This document shows positions 9,079-19,202 of a DNA stretch of 63,361 nt, in pieces. Every line of letters starts with the position of its first letter. Positions within the stretch are counted from its first letter, which is position 1. Position numbers and translations under genes: made by a program. The notes under the pieces are model-generated. The model did not search any database, was not told the origin of the DNA, and worked only from the letters and a program-made list of their open reading frames with translations. Source of the DNA: Actinomycetes bacterium (GTDB lineage: Bacteria > Actinomycetota > Acidimicrobiia > Acidimicrobiales > Palsa-688); assembly GCA_021808665.1 (NCBI GenBank), contig JAKBBA010000023.1, forward strand, positions 1 through 63,361, in the 5' to 3' direction.

Positions 9079-10421
9079 AACCGCCTTCCAGCTTGCGTGG
9101 GCTCGCGTCGAGAGTCCTCTACCCCCACACCACCCCCGCCGCCCCAGCGACGCGCGCCCGGGGCGACGGCGCCGGCCCGTCGAATCCTGCCAGCCCGCCC
9201 GACGCTGACGGTGGTATCTACCTGGGGTGGGGCACCGCTGGGCCGGTCAGCGCCCGAGCCGAGCATCACGCGCTCGTCGTCGGCCCGCCAAGGTCGGGTA
9301 AGACCAGCCGGATAGTGACACCGACCGTACTGCGCCACCAAGGCCCGGCTGTGATCACTTCCACCAAAGCTGACATCCTCCACGCCACCGTCGCTTCTCG
9401 CAGCCGGCTCGGTGTGTGCTGGTATTGGGATCCCTCCGGCACCACCACCCTGCCAGACAAACTGCCGGGCAGTGTCGAGGCGGTCAGCTGGTCCCCGGTC
9501 AGCGGCTGCGACACATGGGACGAGACCGTAACCCGGTGCCGGACTCTCGCCCGGGCCGCCCGACCCGACCTGCGCGGCGTGGAACGCCACTGGGTGGAAA
9601 GAGCCGAGAACCTCCTAGCCCCCCTGATCCACGCCGCCGCGCTGAGCGGGGCGGACATGGCAGTCGTGCTGTCATGGCTGCACCGCCGCGTCCTCGACCA
9701 TCCCCTGTCGATACTCGAAGCCCGAGGGGCGAAACGGGCGGCGGACATCATCTACGGGATAGCCCAAACCGACCCGAGGGAACTGTCGGGGATCTTCTCC
9801 ACCGCCGACAGTCTCCTCGCCGCCTACCGCAGCGACGCCGCCCTGGCGGCCACACGCCGACCGAGTTTCGACCCCGAAGCGTTCGCAGCGTCGACCGACA
9901 CCCTCTACCTGGTAGCCCCCGCCCTCACCCAGCAACTCCACGCGCCCATCGTCGTGTGCCTCCTAGAACAGATACGCACCGCCACCTACAAGCGCCGTCC
10001 CCGCCCGCCGATGCTGTTCGCCCTGGACGAAGTCGCCAACATCGCCCCGATACCAGACCTTGACAGCGTCCTAGCCGAAGGCGGAAGCCAAGGCCTCGTA
10101 GTTCTCGCCTGCCTGCAAGACCTCTCCCAAGCCCGGGCCCGCTGGGACAAAGCAGCCGACGGGTTCCTCACCTTGTTCACCCACAAGCTCGTCTTCCCCG
10201 GCTTAGCCGACACCGTCACCCTCAAAGCGATCTCAACTCTCGCCGGGGAAATAGACGTCCCGGTCATGTCCACGAACACCACCAACACCGTCATCCGCCA
10301 CTCGACCGTAACCTGGAGCACCCGCCGCCAGGCCCGCCTACCCGCCGACCAGATAGCATCCGGCCCGCCCGGAACCGCCATCCTCATCAGCGGCACGAAC
10401 CTCGCCAGGGTAGCCGTCTGA
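9075..10421 (+). CDS. VirD4/TraG-like type IV coupling protein
   Basis: 448 residues. Walker A is GPPRSGKT at 70-77 and Walker B is MLFALDEVANIAPIPDL around 313-329, typical of TraD/TraG/VirD4 ATPases that bring the relaxase-DNA complex to the secretion channel. No N-terminal transmembrane segments are visible; the N-terminus is proline- and alanine-rich, unlike canonical membrane-anchored VirD4. It is translated through a GTGA overlap with the relaxase. No VirB/Tra channel genes follow, so transfer would need a helper system. Confidence 0.85.
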   Translation: MKPPSSLRGLASRVLYPHTTPAAPATRARGDGAGPSNPASPPDADGGIYLGWGTAGPVSARAEHHALVVGPPRSGKTSRIVTPTVLRHQGPAVITSTKADILHATVASRSRLGVCWYWDPSGTTTLPDKLPGSVEAVSWSPVSGCDTWDETVTRCRTLARAARPDLRGVERHWVERAENLLAPLIHAAALSGADMAVVLSWLHRRVLDHPLSILEARGAKRAADIIYGIAQTDPRELSGIFSTADSLLAAYRSDAALAATRRPSFDPEAFAASTDTLYLVAPALTQQLHAPIVVCLLEQIRTATYKRRPRPPMLFALDEVANIAPIPDLDSVLAEGGSQGLVVLACLQDLSQARARWDKAADGFLTLFTHKLVFPGLADTVTLKAISTLAGEIDVPVMSTNTTNTVIRHSTVTWSTRRQARLPADQIASGPPGTAILISGTNLARVAV

Positions 10422-10537
10422 CCGCCACTACCAGGAGTTCCTCCGCCATCCCCTCCGCTGGCCCCTCCCCCGGACCGGCAGCCGCAGTCTGCGGAACGTG
10501 GCCCCAACTCGACCGGCTTTCGGGGTGTGGTGGCTGT
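10422..10537. other. Convergent intergenic region
   Basis: The coupling-protein gene and the RES toxin gene converge here. C-rich sequence; no strong terminator hairpin stands out. Confidence 0.4.
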
Positions 10538-11278
10538 TTAGCCGGCCCAGGTGAGGCGGTGGATTCGCAGCGCTTCTCGCAGTTCGGGGTGTTGTGCGTC
10601 GATGGGGACGGGACGGGTGTCGGCGAGGCGGGGGGAGATGTCGGTGTTGTCGTCTCGTTCGAAGATCGCCCACAGGGCGAGACCGTCGCCGTGGCGGGAG
10701 TCGAAGCTGACGCCGTCGAGGAGGTCGCGGTTGTTGTCGTGTAGGTCGTAGAGCCAGGAGGCGACCTGCTGGGTGAGTGCTCTGGGAGCGGTGAGGCGGA
10801 GCGCGCCGGCGTCGAGGTCGGCCAGGCCGTAGCGGAGGGCTTCGGCGACGAAGAGTGGGCGTAGGGTGCCGAGGGTTTCTTTGTCGGTGACAGCGCAGTA
10901 GACGCCTGACAGGGTGGCTGTTGTGGCTTGGCGAGCGGCGAGCCAGGCGGCGGGCACGGCTCCTGGTGTTGCGCTCGGGTAGCGTTCGGCGTCGTCGGGG
11001 TCCTCGGCTATGTGGCGGAGGTCCTCGTCGAGGTGCGGGTCGGCTCGGAACGCGGCGAGGACTTCGAGAAGGCAGGCTAGGAGAGTCGACCCGGCGTAGA
11101 TGGTGCGGAACGCTCCTCGGGGGTCGTCGTATCGGCCGTGGAACCGGCCGTCGACTCCGGCGTGTTGCCAAGGGGTCCACGCCCACGGGTCGGGGCGCCG
11201 CCCGACGCGGAATACCAGGCCGGGGTCGGCCACGACCGCCAGCTTGCCCGCTGGGGTGGTGACGGTCTTGTGGTTCAC
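10538..11278 (-). CDS. RES-domain toxin
   Basis: 246 residues. The RES fold is recognised from LVFRVGRRPDPWAWTPW, GRYDDPRGAFRTIYAG and ACLLEVLAAF, which supply the conserved arginine, tyrosine and glutamate of the family. RES toxins of known systems deplete NAD+ or modify proteins with ADP-ribose and stop growth. The gene begins 4 bases after the stop of the antitoxin gene at 11283-11678. The antitoxin-first order is typical of Xre-RES pairs. The length is slightly above that of minimal RES toxins. Confidence 0.8.
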   Translation of the reverse strand: MNHKTVTTPAGKLAVVADPGLVFRVGRRPDPWAWTPWQHAGVDGRFHGRYDDPRGAFRTIYAGSTLLACLLEVLAAFRADPHLDEDLRHIAEDPDDAERYPSATPGAVPAAWLAARQATTATLSGVYCAVTDKETLGTLRPLFVAEALRYGLADLDAGALRLTAPRALTQQVASWLYDLHDNNRDLLDGVSFDSRHGDGLALWAIFERDDNTDISPRLADTRPVPIDAQHPELREALRIHRLTWAG

Positions 11279-11282
11279 CGGC

Positions 11283-11678
11283 TCAGCCGGTGGCAGCGAA
11301 CGCCCGGGCGGCGCCTAGCACGGCGGGGCCTACCTCGTCGAGGTCGCCTTCGCGCAGCAGCCGGGCCGGTGAGCGGTCTTCTAGGGCGGGGTTGAGTCCT
11401 TGGAACCAGGCTTGGATCACGTCGGGGGCGTCGCGTTCGGCGATCAGGACGGCGACTTGGTATGCGAGGCGCAGGCGGCGTTCGTCGGTGCTGTCTTGGA
11501 TGGAGCGGGTTCCCTCAGCCCACTGGCGCACGGCTCGTGTCTCTCGTACGCCGCCAAGGTAGGCGACGAGTTTCGCTCCGAGCAGATCCCGGAGCTCCTT
11601 GACCAGCACGGGGGTGTCGAGGCGGGTCGCTAGCGCGTGTGCGTGCAGCCCGGGCCGGGCAGGAGTGGCGGTTGCCAT
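11283..11678 (-). CDS. Xre/MbcA/ParS-type antitoxin of the RES pair
   Basis: 131 residues from the ATG at 11678 (MATATPARPG). The frame is open 15 codons further, but that part is upstream promoter-like DNA. The middle (LVAYLGGVRETRAVRQWAEG) is an Xre-like helix-turn-helix, and the end (VIQAWFQGLNPALEDRSPAR) is the signature of the MbcA/ParS/Xre toxin-binding domain (DUF2384). It should neutralise the RES toxin downstream and repress its own promoter. Tandem repeats at 11707-11730 are the likely operator. Confidence 0.8.
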   Translation of the reverse strand: MATATPARPGLHAHALATRLDTPVLVKELRDLLGAKLVAYLGGVRETRAVRQWAEGTRSIQDSTDERRLRLAYQVAVLIAERDAPDVIQAWFQGLNPALEDRSPARLLREGDLDEVGPAVLGAARAFAATG

Positions 11679-11706
11679 ACGCCCACAATACCCGACCGCA
11701 CCCCGA

Positions 11707-11730
11707 TTCACATCCGATTTCACATCCGAT
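11707..11730. promoter_or_regulatory. Tandem 12-base repeats, probable Xre operator
   Basis: TTCACATCCGAT occurs twice head to tail, about 28 bases upstream of the antitoxin start. The location and period fit an autoregulatory site for the Xre antitoxin. Confidence 0.45.
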
Positions 11731-11885
11731 TCGCCGGGACCGGTTGGTAGGGCGGCCAGCCCACACGAGCCGCAGCGGCCCCCGCCCCCGAGACCAGCTC
11801 CCGGGCCCCGGCCCCGCCCGCCCGTCGGAACCCCGGCCGCGGCCCGGTTCGTCTTGTCCCGGCGGGGAACGGGTTAGCGTTAGAG

Positions 11886-14800
11886 GTGATGTCGTCGACG
11901 GGTGTGCAAGCGGGCGGGGGGCCTGATGCTGCGGTGGAGGTCGGCCAACTGGTGCGCGCCCGGGGTCAGCAGTGGGTGGTGTCAGCGCTGAGTCGCAGCG
12001 TGCAGCCGGCCGACGAGCTCGCTCCCGCCCACCTGCCCGGCCGGACTTTGGCGACGCTCACGAGTGTCAGCGACGACGATCTCGGCGACGAGCTGACCGT
12101 AGTGTGGGAGGTGGAGCCGGGCCGGGAAGTTCTGCCTTCTAGTCATCTTCCCGACGTCGCTGACGGCGGGTTCGACCCGCCGCAGACGCTCGGGGCTTTC
12201 TTGGACGCGGTGCGCTGGGGGACGGTGGCGAGCGCTGACACGTCGACTCTTCAAGCCCCGTTCCGCTCCGGGATTGCTATCAAGGAGCACCAGCTCGAAC
12301 CGGTCGTCCGGGCGTTGCAGATGCCCCGGGTGAATCTGCTCATAGCGGACGACGTGGGTTTGGGTAAGACTATCGAGGCCGGCCTGATAGCCCAGGAGAT
12401 GATCCTCCGCCACCGGGTGCGTCGCATCTTGGTGGTCTGTCCCGCGTCGTTGACCGCGAAGTGGGCTGATGAGATGGCCGCCCGTTTCGGGTTGGAGTTC
12501 CAGGTTCTCGACGCCGCCGCGCTGAAGGAGCTGCGCCGTTCTCACGGGTTGCAGGCGAACCCGTTTTCTGTTTACCCCCGCACGATTGTCAGCGTGCAGT
12601 GGCTGCGCACCCCGCGGGTGCAGCGCCTTTTGGACGAAGTTTTGGACTCGCAGAGCCGCTACCCGGGGTTCTTCGACCTTTTGATCGTCGACGAGGCACA
12701 TCACTGCGCCCCGCCCGCGCCGGCCCGTGCGAGCGGTTACGCGGTTGACTCCAAGCAGACCTTGGCGGTGCGCCGTGTGGGCGAGCACGCGAGTCACCGG
12801 CTGTTCCTTTCCGCTACCCCGCATAACGGTTACAGCGAGTCGTGGCAGGCGCTGCTTGAGATGCTCGACCCGCAGCGCTTCGTCCGCGGCGCCGACCCGG
12901 ACCCGGCGCAGGTGGACCAGGTCGTCATCCGCCGGCTGAAGGATCAGATCCTCGACGGGGACGGCAGGCGGGTGTTCCCGGAGCGGTCCACTCGGGCGGT
13001 GGAGGTCGACTACACCGGCGACGAGAGGGAGGTTCACGAGGTTTTGGACCGCTACAGCACGGCGCGCCGCCAGCGCAGCCGGGGGGTTGGGGTGCCCGCC
13101 GCTGACCTGGTCACGTTGTTGTTGAAGAAGCGTCTGTTCTCCTCCCCGGCTGCTTTCGCCGCGACGTTGGCAGCGCACCGTGACAGTGTCGGCCGCAGGG
13201 CCGCCGACGGTGACGACCCCGCCGGCGGGGGGTCGGCCGGCCGGGGATCGGCTGGGGACGTCCCAGCGTGGCTAGCGGACGCGCTTGACTGGGCGGCCGA
13301 GTCCGGCGACGCCGACGACGACGAGGCGGTCCTTGTCGCCCGGGCCGCGGGCTTGCTCGGCGACGCGGACAGCTCAGAGTCGGCTGATCTTGCGGCCATG
13401 TCCGCTTGGTGCGAGCGTCACGCCGAGCCGGCTGACAGCAAAGCGTTGGCGTTGGTGGCCGAACTGGATCGCATTTGCCGTCCCGGCGGGGAGTGGAACG
13501 ACGAGCGGGTGATCGTCTTCACCGAGTACGTCGACACTCTCAACTGGCTCGAAGAGATCCTCCACGCCCGGGGTTTGGGCGGCGGGCGGCTGGGAGTGAT
13601 ACACGGCGGCACCGACGAAACCCGCCGGGAGCACGTAAAGCAGGCTTTCCAGGCGCACCCGTCGCGCGACCCGATCCGGGTACTTCTGGCGACTGACGCG
13701 GCGGGCGAGGGCATCGACTTGCAGAACTACTGTCACCGTGTCGTCAACTACGACATTCCTTTCAACCCGAACCGCCTTGAGCAGCGGATCGGCCGGGTTG
13801 ACCGTATAGGCCAGACCCGTCCTGTTGAGGTGATCCACTTCGTCGGCTCGGGCTGGCGGCAAGCGCCGGCCGGCTCGTTCGCGGCGGACCTCGAATACCT
13901 GTCCAGGGTGGCTACGAAGATAGCGACGGAACGGCGCGACCTCGGACCGGTCAACCCTGTAATCGCTGCTGCGATCGAGGCCCGCATGCTGGGCAGGCCG
14001 TTCCTGGCCGACCCGACTTCGGACGCCCCGCCGAGCGCGCAGCAGCTTCAAGCCGAACGCGACCTGCGAGCTGCTCGTGTAGGCGCTGATACCGCCGCCT
14101 TGCGCCGCCATCTCGACGACAGCATCCGACGGCTCCATGTAGCCCCGGGGAACATCCAGCGGGTTGTCGACACCGGCCTCGCTCTCGCCGGCCAGCCGCC
14201 GCTACAGGCTTTGGGGGACGGGACTTTCGCCGCTCCGGACCTGCGCCTGGGCTGGGAGCGCACCTTGGAGGGCCTCACCGACCCGCTGAGCGGGCAGCGG
14301 CGGTTTCTCGCGTTCGACCCCGACGTCGCAGCCGGCCGGGAGGATGTTGTCGTCGCCCACCTGGGTCATCCTCTCGTGGCGCACTGCACCCGCCTGCTGC
14401 GAAGCGCTATCTGGGGCGGCCGGGTCGCTTTGCGCCGGGTTACGGCTGTCAGGGCTGCCCTGCCGGAGGGTATCGCCGACGGCGGTCTGCTCGTGGTTGC
14501 TTTCGCCCGTCTCGTCGTCGTCGGCGGGGACGGGGCCCGCCTGCACGAGGAGGTGGTGTTGGCCGGCCGGGAGCTGCCACCGTCGGGCCGGTCCCGGCGG
14601 GTGGAGCTCGACGCCGGCCGTTACCGCGACGTCCGCGCCGCGGTCGAAGCAGCTTTGGACCCGGCGAGCTGCCGTCCAGCGCCTGCCGCTGCCGAGGCGC
14701 ACCTGGTCGCAGAGTGGGACGACATCGCCCCCCGGCTCGCCGCGGACATGCAGCGCCGAGCCGACCAGCAGTTCGAAGGTCTCGCCCGGGACTTCGCCCG

Positions 14801-15092
14801 ACGCCACGCCGAGGAGGTCGCCCGCGTGGAGGGTCTATTCGACCAGTTAGCAGCAACTTTGCGCAGGGCGCTCGAGGCCGCCCCAGCGGCCCGCCAGCTC
14901 AGCTTCGCCGACCTGGACGTGACCGAACGTCAACAAGTCGAGCGCGACAGGCGCGCCTGGCAGGAACGCCTCGACGGGATCGAAGTCGAACGGCGCCGGG
15001 AGCTGGACACCGTCGCACGGCGTTTCGCCGGGGCCCGTAACTTGGTTTTCCCGTTTGCTGTAGCCCTGTGCGCTAACGGCAGCGCCCGGTGA
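11886..15092 (+). CDS. drmD: DISARM class 1 SNF2-family helicase DrmD
   Basis: 1068 residues from GTG 11886 (an ATG follows directly). SNF2/HepA-type helicase: motif I DDVGLGKT at about 155-162, DEAH at 269-272 in LLIVDEAHHCAPP, SATPHNG, and the C-terminal half with TDAAGEGIDLQNYCHR and RLEQRIGRVDRIGQ. The C-terminal third is helical and charged. The next gene is the large methylase, overlapped by GTGA, which is the drmD-drmMI order of class 1 DISARM. In that system it acts with the methylase and the DrmABC core to restrict incoming phage DNA. No ribosome binding site is obvious, and the TTAGCGTTAGAG stretch just upstream could serve a leaderless transcript. Confidence 0.85.
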   Translation: MMSSTGVQAGGGPDAAVEVGQLVRARGQQWVVSALSRSVQPADELAPAHLPGRTLATLTSVSDDDLGDELTVVWEVEPGREVLPSSHLPDVADGGFDPPQTLGAFLDAVRWGTVASADTSTLQAPFRSGIAIKEHQLEPVVRALQMPRVNLLIADDVGLGKTIEAGLIAQEMILRHRVRRILVVCPASLTAKWADEMAARFGLEFQVLDAAALKELRRSHGLQANPFSVYPRTIVSVQWLRTPRVQRLLDEVLDSQSRYPGFFDLLIVDEAHHCAPPAPARASGYAVDSKQTLAVRRVGEHASHRLFLSATPHNGYSESWQALLEMLDPQRFVRGADPDPAQVDQVVIRRLKDQILDGDGRRVFPERSTRAVEVDYTGDEREVHEVLDRYSTARRQRSRGVGVPAADLVTLLLKKRLFSSPAAFAATLAAHRDSVGRRAADGDDPAGGGSAGRGSAGDVPAWLADALDWAAESGDADDDEAVLVARAAGLLGDADSSESADLAAMSAWCERHAEPADSKALALVAELDRICRPGGEWNDERVIVFTEYVDTLNWLEEILHARGLGGGRLGVIHGGTDETRREHVKQAFQAHPSRDPIRVLLATDAAGEGIDLQNYCHRVVNYDIPFNPNRLEQRIGRVDRIGQTRPVEVIHFVGSGWRQAPAGSFAADLEYLSRVATKIATERRDLGPVNPVIAAAIEARMLGRPFLADPTSDAPPSAQQLQAERDLRAARVGADTAALRRHLDDSIRRLHVAPGNIQRVVDTGLALAGQPPLQALGDGTFAAPDLRLGWERTLEGLTDPLSGQRRFLAFDPDVAAGREDVVVAHLGHPLVAHCTRLLRSAIWGGRVALRRVTAVRAALPEGIADGGLLVVAFARLVVVGGDGARLHEEVVLAGRELPPSGRSRRVELDAGRYRDVRAAVEAALDPASCRPAPAAAEAHLVAEWDDIAPRLAADMQRRADQQFEGLARDFARRHAEEVARVEGLFDQLAATLRRALEAAPAARQLSFADLDVTERQQVERDRRAWQERLDGIEVERRRELDTVARRFAGARNLVFPFAVALCANGSAR

Positions 15093-18000
15093 GACGGCGC
15101 TCCCAGCCGGGCGGGCAGGCCGAGCAGGCCCGCCGACGTCAGGCGTGGCTCGATCTCATCCAAACGGCCGGCCCGTGGATCACGCTTCCTGTGGCGGACC
15201 GGGCTATGCCTAACGGGCCGGCTCCCGTCGCTGGCACCGTGCGGTCCAGGCTTCGAACCCTGGTCGAGGACGCTCTCGCCGATCAGGGTGCGTCCAGGGA
15301 CCGTCTCGCAGAAGCGGTCCTGGTCGAAGCTCTCGACTGGGCGCAACACTACCGCCGGGCCGTCGACATCCCTGTCGCGATGGCAGAGCCGGTAGCGGAG
15401 CACCCCGAGGTGGTCCTGCGAGCCGATTTCGGTTTCTACGCGGAGGACACCGACGAGGACAAAGGGCAGCCCGTCGACGTTCCCGGGGTCCGCGGCGACG
15501 AGGACAGCGACGCAAACGACGACACGGCCGACGCTGACAGTAGCGTCGACAGCCCGGCCCGGCCGTGGCGGCTTGTCGGGATGAAAAGCCCTTGGGGCAC
15601 CCATCCGCTCAGCCCGCTGAGCGCCGGCGGTTACACCGCGTCCCCGGTCGACCGGCTCGCCCGGCTGCTGCGCGCCAGGGACGTGCCTGTTGGCATTGTG
15701 ACAGACGGTAGGTGGTGGGCGATCGTGTGGGCGCCGCGAGGGGGCGCCACCGCGGCTGGCATATGGGACGCCAGCCTTTGGAGCGAGGAACCCGAAACCC
15801 TCCGGGCTTTCGTAGCCCTCGCCGGTCGTGCCAGGTTCCTCGCCGAGGAACCGAAGAACCGGCTGCCGCAGCTGCTAGCGGAGAGCCTCGACCGCCAAGA
15901 GGAGGTCACCGAGACCCTCGGCCGGCAGGTCCGCGCCGCGGTCGAGCTGCTCGTCGGCTCCCTGGACGTTCTCGACCGGGCCAGCGGCCGCCAGCTTCTC
16001 GCCGGGGTCAGCGACGACGACTTCTACGACGGGGCGGTCACGGCGATGATGCGCATCGTGTTCCTCCTCTTCGCCGAGGAGCGGCGCCTGCTTCCCTCCG
16101 ACGACTCCACCTACATCGCCTCCTACAGCGTCGGCAGTCTCGTCGAGCAACTCGACGCCCGGGCGGCCCTGGCCGGCGAGGCAGCCTTGGAGCATCGAAG
16201 CGGCGCCTGGCACCGCCTGTTAGCCGTCAGCCGGGCGTTGCACTCGGGGGTCAAGCACGAGAACCTCAATTTCCCCGCCTACGGCGGAGCCCTATTCGAC
16301 CCGGACCGCTACCCGTGGCTGGAAGGCCGCCGACCGGGCGACTCTCTCGACGCCAGCCGGCCGCCCGAAGTCGACGACCGCACGGTGCTGCGGATGCTGC
16401 GCGCCGTGCAGTATGTCACCGTCGCGGGGGAACGCCGCCGGCTGACGTTCCGCGCTCTTGACGTCGAGCAGATCGGATACGTCTACGAAGGCCTTCTCGA
16501 AACCGAGGTCCGCACCGCCGCCGTACCGGTCCTGGGGTTCGTGCGGCCCGCCGACCCGAAGAAGCAGAAAGCCCCCGCCGAGGTGCCCGTCACCGACGCT
16601 GTCGCCGCTGTGCGCGACTTGGACCGGGATCGCCTCGCTGTCTGGCTCGCCGAGCGCACCGGCTGGTCGAAGGCGAATGCGGCCGCAGTACTTGGCGCCG
16701 AGCCGGCACCGCAAGCCGTCGCCGCCTTGCGAGCCGCGGCTGCGGCCGTGGCCACGCCAGATGCGACCGCCGAAAGCGTTGCCGCCGAGCTCGCCCCGCT
16801 CGCCGGCGCGTTGCGCTTCGACGAGCGCGGCCAGCCGGTCGTTTACGACGTCGGCGCCCGCTACATTGCTCCCAGCACCCGCCGTGTCGCTACCGGCACC
16901 CACTACACGCCCCGCTCCCTCGCCGGGGACGTCGTGGTCAACACGCTCGAACCTCTCGTCTACCGGCCCGGCCCGTTGGAGACAGCTGACCGTGCAGCGT
17001 GGCGTCTGCGTCCGTCGCCTGACATTCTCGGCCTTCGTGTCGCTGACATCGCCATGGGGTCGGGGGCTTTCCTCGTCGCCGCGTGCCGGTATCTCGCCGA
17101 GAAGCTCCTCGAAGCCTGGCATTACGAGGGACGAGACGACGCGACCCGGCTGGTAGCGGCCAGGGCCGGCGGCCACGCCCGCTCCGACAGCGAAGCGGAA
17201 CCGGTTCTCCTCGAAGCCCGCCGCCAAGTGGCGGAGCGCTGCCTTTTCGGCGTAGACATCAACCCCCTCGCTGTCGAGATGGCGAAACTGTCCCTCTGGT
17301 TGATCACGATGGACCGGGAGCGACCGTTCGGGTTCCTCGACGACCGTTTCCGGTGCGGCGACGCCCTTCTCGGCCTCGTGTCCGCCGCGCAGCTCGAAGC
17401 CGCCCACCTCGAGCCCGAAGGTCGCCGCTCGACCGACATCGCCGAGCACATCCGCCCGATCCTCCAAGAAGCGGCGGACATCCGCCGGCGTATCACCGCC
17501 CATGACGTGGTCAACATCCGCGACGTCGAGCACAAAGCCCGGCTCCTCGCCGACGCCGAGCGGGTCACCGCCCGCCTGGCCACTATCGCCGACGCGATCA
17601 CCGGCGAAGGCCTCGCCTGGGCCAAGGCCAGGCCGGCCGACCTGCGCGCCCGGTTCCTTTTGCTCTCCGACCGTATCCGCACAGCCCTCGTGCACGGCGA
17701 GGAGCACCTGCTGCGCCAAGAAGCCGACGCGGACCTCCAGCGCGGCCGCCCGGACGGCACCGCTCCCCGTAGGCCGCTGCACTGGCCGCTCGCCTTCCCC
17801 GAGGTCTTCGCCGACTCGCACGAGCCCGGTTTCGACGCCATCGTCGGCAACCCGCCGTTCCTCGGCGGCTCCAAGATCCGGGCTAACCTCGGCGACGATT
17901 ATCGCGAGTGGCTGCAGCGGTGGAACGCTATGGGCAAAAAGGGTAACGCTGACCTCATAGCCCACTTCGTACTGCGCGCAGTGCGCCTCCTTTCGCAACG

Positions 18001-19198
18001 AGGACAACTCGGCTACATCGCCACCAACACCCTCGTCCAAGGCGACACCCTCGAAGTCGGCCTCCTCCAAGCGGCAGAGGACGGCGTCGCCGTCCGGCGC
18101 GGACAGTCGAGCCACAAGTGGCCGAGCCGTTCCGCCAACCTCGAGATCGTCACGCTTTGGGCCACCCGCGCCCCGCTCGGCGAGCGGGCCGCCCGCTGGC
18201 TCGATGGCGAGCCCGTGCCGAGCATCGGAGCTGACCTGGAACCCGTCGGCAGGATCCACGGACGGCCCAGTCGGCTTCGGGAGAACGACGTTAGAGCCTT
18301 CAACGGGTCCAGAGTAGAGGGTCTCGGGTTCACCCTCACCCCCGACGACGCGGCGGCGATGATCGCCCGGGACCCACTCTACGCCGAGGTGTTACAGCCG
18401 TACGTGATAGGCCAGGACCTCAACCAGCGTCCCGACTGCTCCGCCAGCCGCTGGGTCATCAACTTTCGGGACTGGCCCCTAGAACGCTGCGAAAAGTACC
18501 CCGAAGCGCTCGACGTCGTCCGCCGGCTCGTCAAACCTGAGCGCGACAGAAATCGCCGCGACACATATCGCCAGCGTTGGTGGTGGTACGGAGAGCGACG
18601 CGTTCAGCTGTACGAGACTATCGCCGGCCTGGACCACGTTCTCGCCATCTCTCTCGTCAGCAGCGTAGTTCAGCCGGTTCGTGTGCCAACAGGCCAGGTG
18701 TTCGCTCACGTGTGCGGCGTGTTTGCTTTCGATGATTTCGCCCACCTAGCTGTCCTCGCTTCGAACGTCCACACCGTGTGGGTGGTCCGCTACGCGTCGA
18801 CGATGCGAACGGATATCCGCTACACGCCGTCGGATGTGTTCGACACTTTCCCCCGCCCGCCGACCAGCGCACGCCTCGAAGCTCTCGGCGAAACGCTCGA
18901 CGCCGAACGCCGCGAGCTGATGCTCTCCCGGGCCTGGGGGCTTACCACCGCTTACAACCACGTGCATGACCCCACCGACACCGACCCGGCCGTCGCCCGG
19001 CTTCGCGATGTTCACGCCGAGATTGACCGGGCCGCCTTCGACGCCTACGGCTGGGCCGATCTCGACCCGCGGATCGGTCACTATCCGACCAAGATCGGCG
19101 TGCGCTGGACGGTCAGCCCCGAGGTCCGCTTCGAGGTCCTCGACCGCCTTCTCGAAGAGAACCACCGCCGTCACGCCGCCGAATCGAATGTGCGCTGA
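15089..19198 (+). CDS. drmMI: DISARM class 1 adenine methylase DrmMI
   Basis: 1369 residues from GTG 15089. Large type IIG/BREX-like N6-adenine DNA methylase: AdoMet motif I as ADIAMGSGAFLVAACRYL near residue 653, VDINPLAVEMAKLSLWL after it, and catalytic motif IV NPPF near 920 in AIVGNPPFLGG. A C-terminal region with an RYASTMRTDIRYTPSDVF block resembles target-recognition parts of Eco57I-like enzymes. In DISARM it marks host DNA as self. In a canonical class 1 locus drmA would follow; here an unrelated cluster on mostly the other strand intervenes. The length fits DrmMI. Confidence 0.85.
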   Translation: MRRRSQPGGQAEQARRRQAWLDLIQTAGPWITLPVADRAMPNGPAPVAGTVRSRLRTLVEDALADQGASRDRLAEAVLVEALDWAQHYRRAVDIPVAMAEPVAEHPEVVLRADFGFYAEDTDEDKGQPVDVPGVRGDEDSDANDDTADADSSVDSPARPWRLVGMKSPWGTHPLSPLSAGGYTASPVDRLARLLRARDVPVGIVTDGRWWAIVWAPRGGATAAGIWDASLWSEEPETLRAFVALAGRARFLAEEPKNRLPQLLAESLDRQEEVTETLGRQVRAAVELLVGSLDVLDRASGRQLLAGVSDDDFYDGAVTAMMRIVFLLFAEERRLLPSDDSTYIASYSVGSLVEQLDARAALAGEAALEHRSGAWHRLLAVSRALHSGVKHENLNFPAYGGALFDPDRYPWLEGRRPGDSLDASRPPEVDDRTVLRMLRAVQYVTVAGERRRLTFRALDVEQIGYVYEGLLETEVRTAAVPVLGFVRPADPKKQKAPAEVPVTDAVAAVRDLDRDRLAVWLAERTGWSKANAAAVLGAEPAPQAVAALRAAAAAVATPDATAESVAAELAPLAGALRFDERGQPVVYDVGARYIAPSTRRVATGTHYTPRSLAGDVVVNTLEPLVYRPGPLETADRAAWRLRPSPDILGLRVADIAMGSGAFLVAACRYLAEKLLEAWHYEGRDDATRLVAARAGGHARSDSEAEPVLLEARRQVAERCLFGVDINPLAVEMAKLSLWLITMDRERPFGFLDDRFRCGDALLGLVSAAQLEAAHLEPEGRRSTDIAEHIRPILQEAADIRRRITAHDVVNIRDVEHKARLLADAERVTARLATIADAITGEGLAWAKARPADLRARFLLLSDRIRTALVHGEEHLLRQEADADLQRGRPDGTAPRRPLHWPLAFPEVFADSHEPGFDAIVGNPPFLGGSKIRANLGDDYREWLQRWNAMGKKGNADLIAHFVLRAVRLLSQRGQLGYIATNTLVQGDTLEVGLLQAAEDGVAVRRGQSSHKWPSRSANLEIVTLWATRAPLGERAARWLDGEPVPSIGADLEPVGRIHGRPSRLRENDVRAFNGSRVEGLGFTLTPDDAAAMIARDPLYAEVLQPYVIGQDLNQRPDCSASRWVINFRDWPLERCEKYPEALDVVRRLVKPERDRNRRDTYRQRWWWYGERRVQLYETIAGLDHVLAISLVSSVVQPVRVPTGQVFAHVCGVFAFDDFAHLAVLASNVHTVWVVRYASTMRTDIRYTPSDVFDTFPRPPTSARLEALGETLDAERRELMLSRAWGLTTAYNHVHDPTDTDPAVARLRDVHAEIDRAAFDAYGWADLDPRIGHYPTKIGVRWTVSPEVRFEVLDRLLEENHRRHAAESNVR

Positions 19199-19202
19199 CC
19201 TC

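Noticed and set aside
16292..18259. 655-codon open frame on the minus strand
   Set aside because: It is antisense to drmMI. The product has no recognisable domain and its long openness follows from GC-rich codon use of the real gene.
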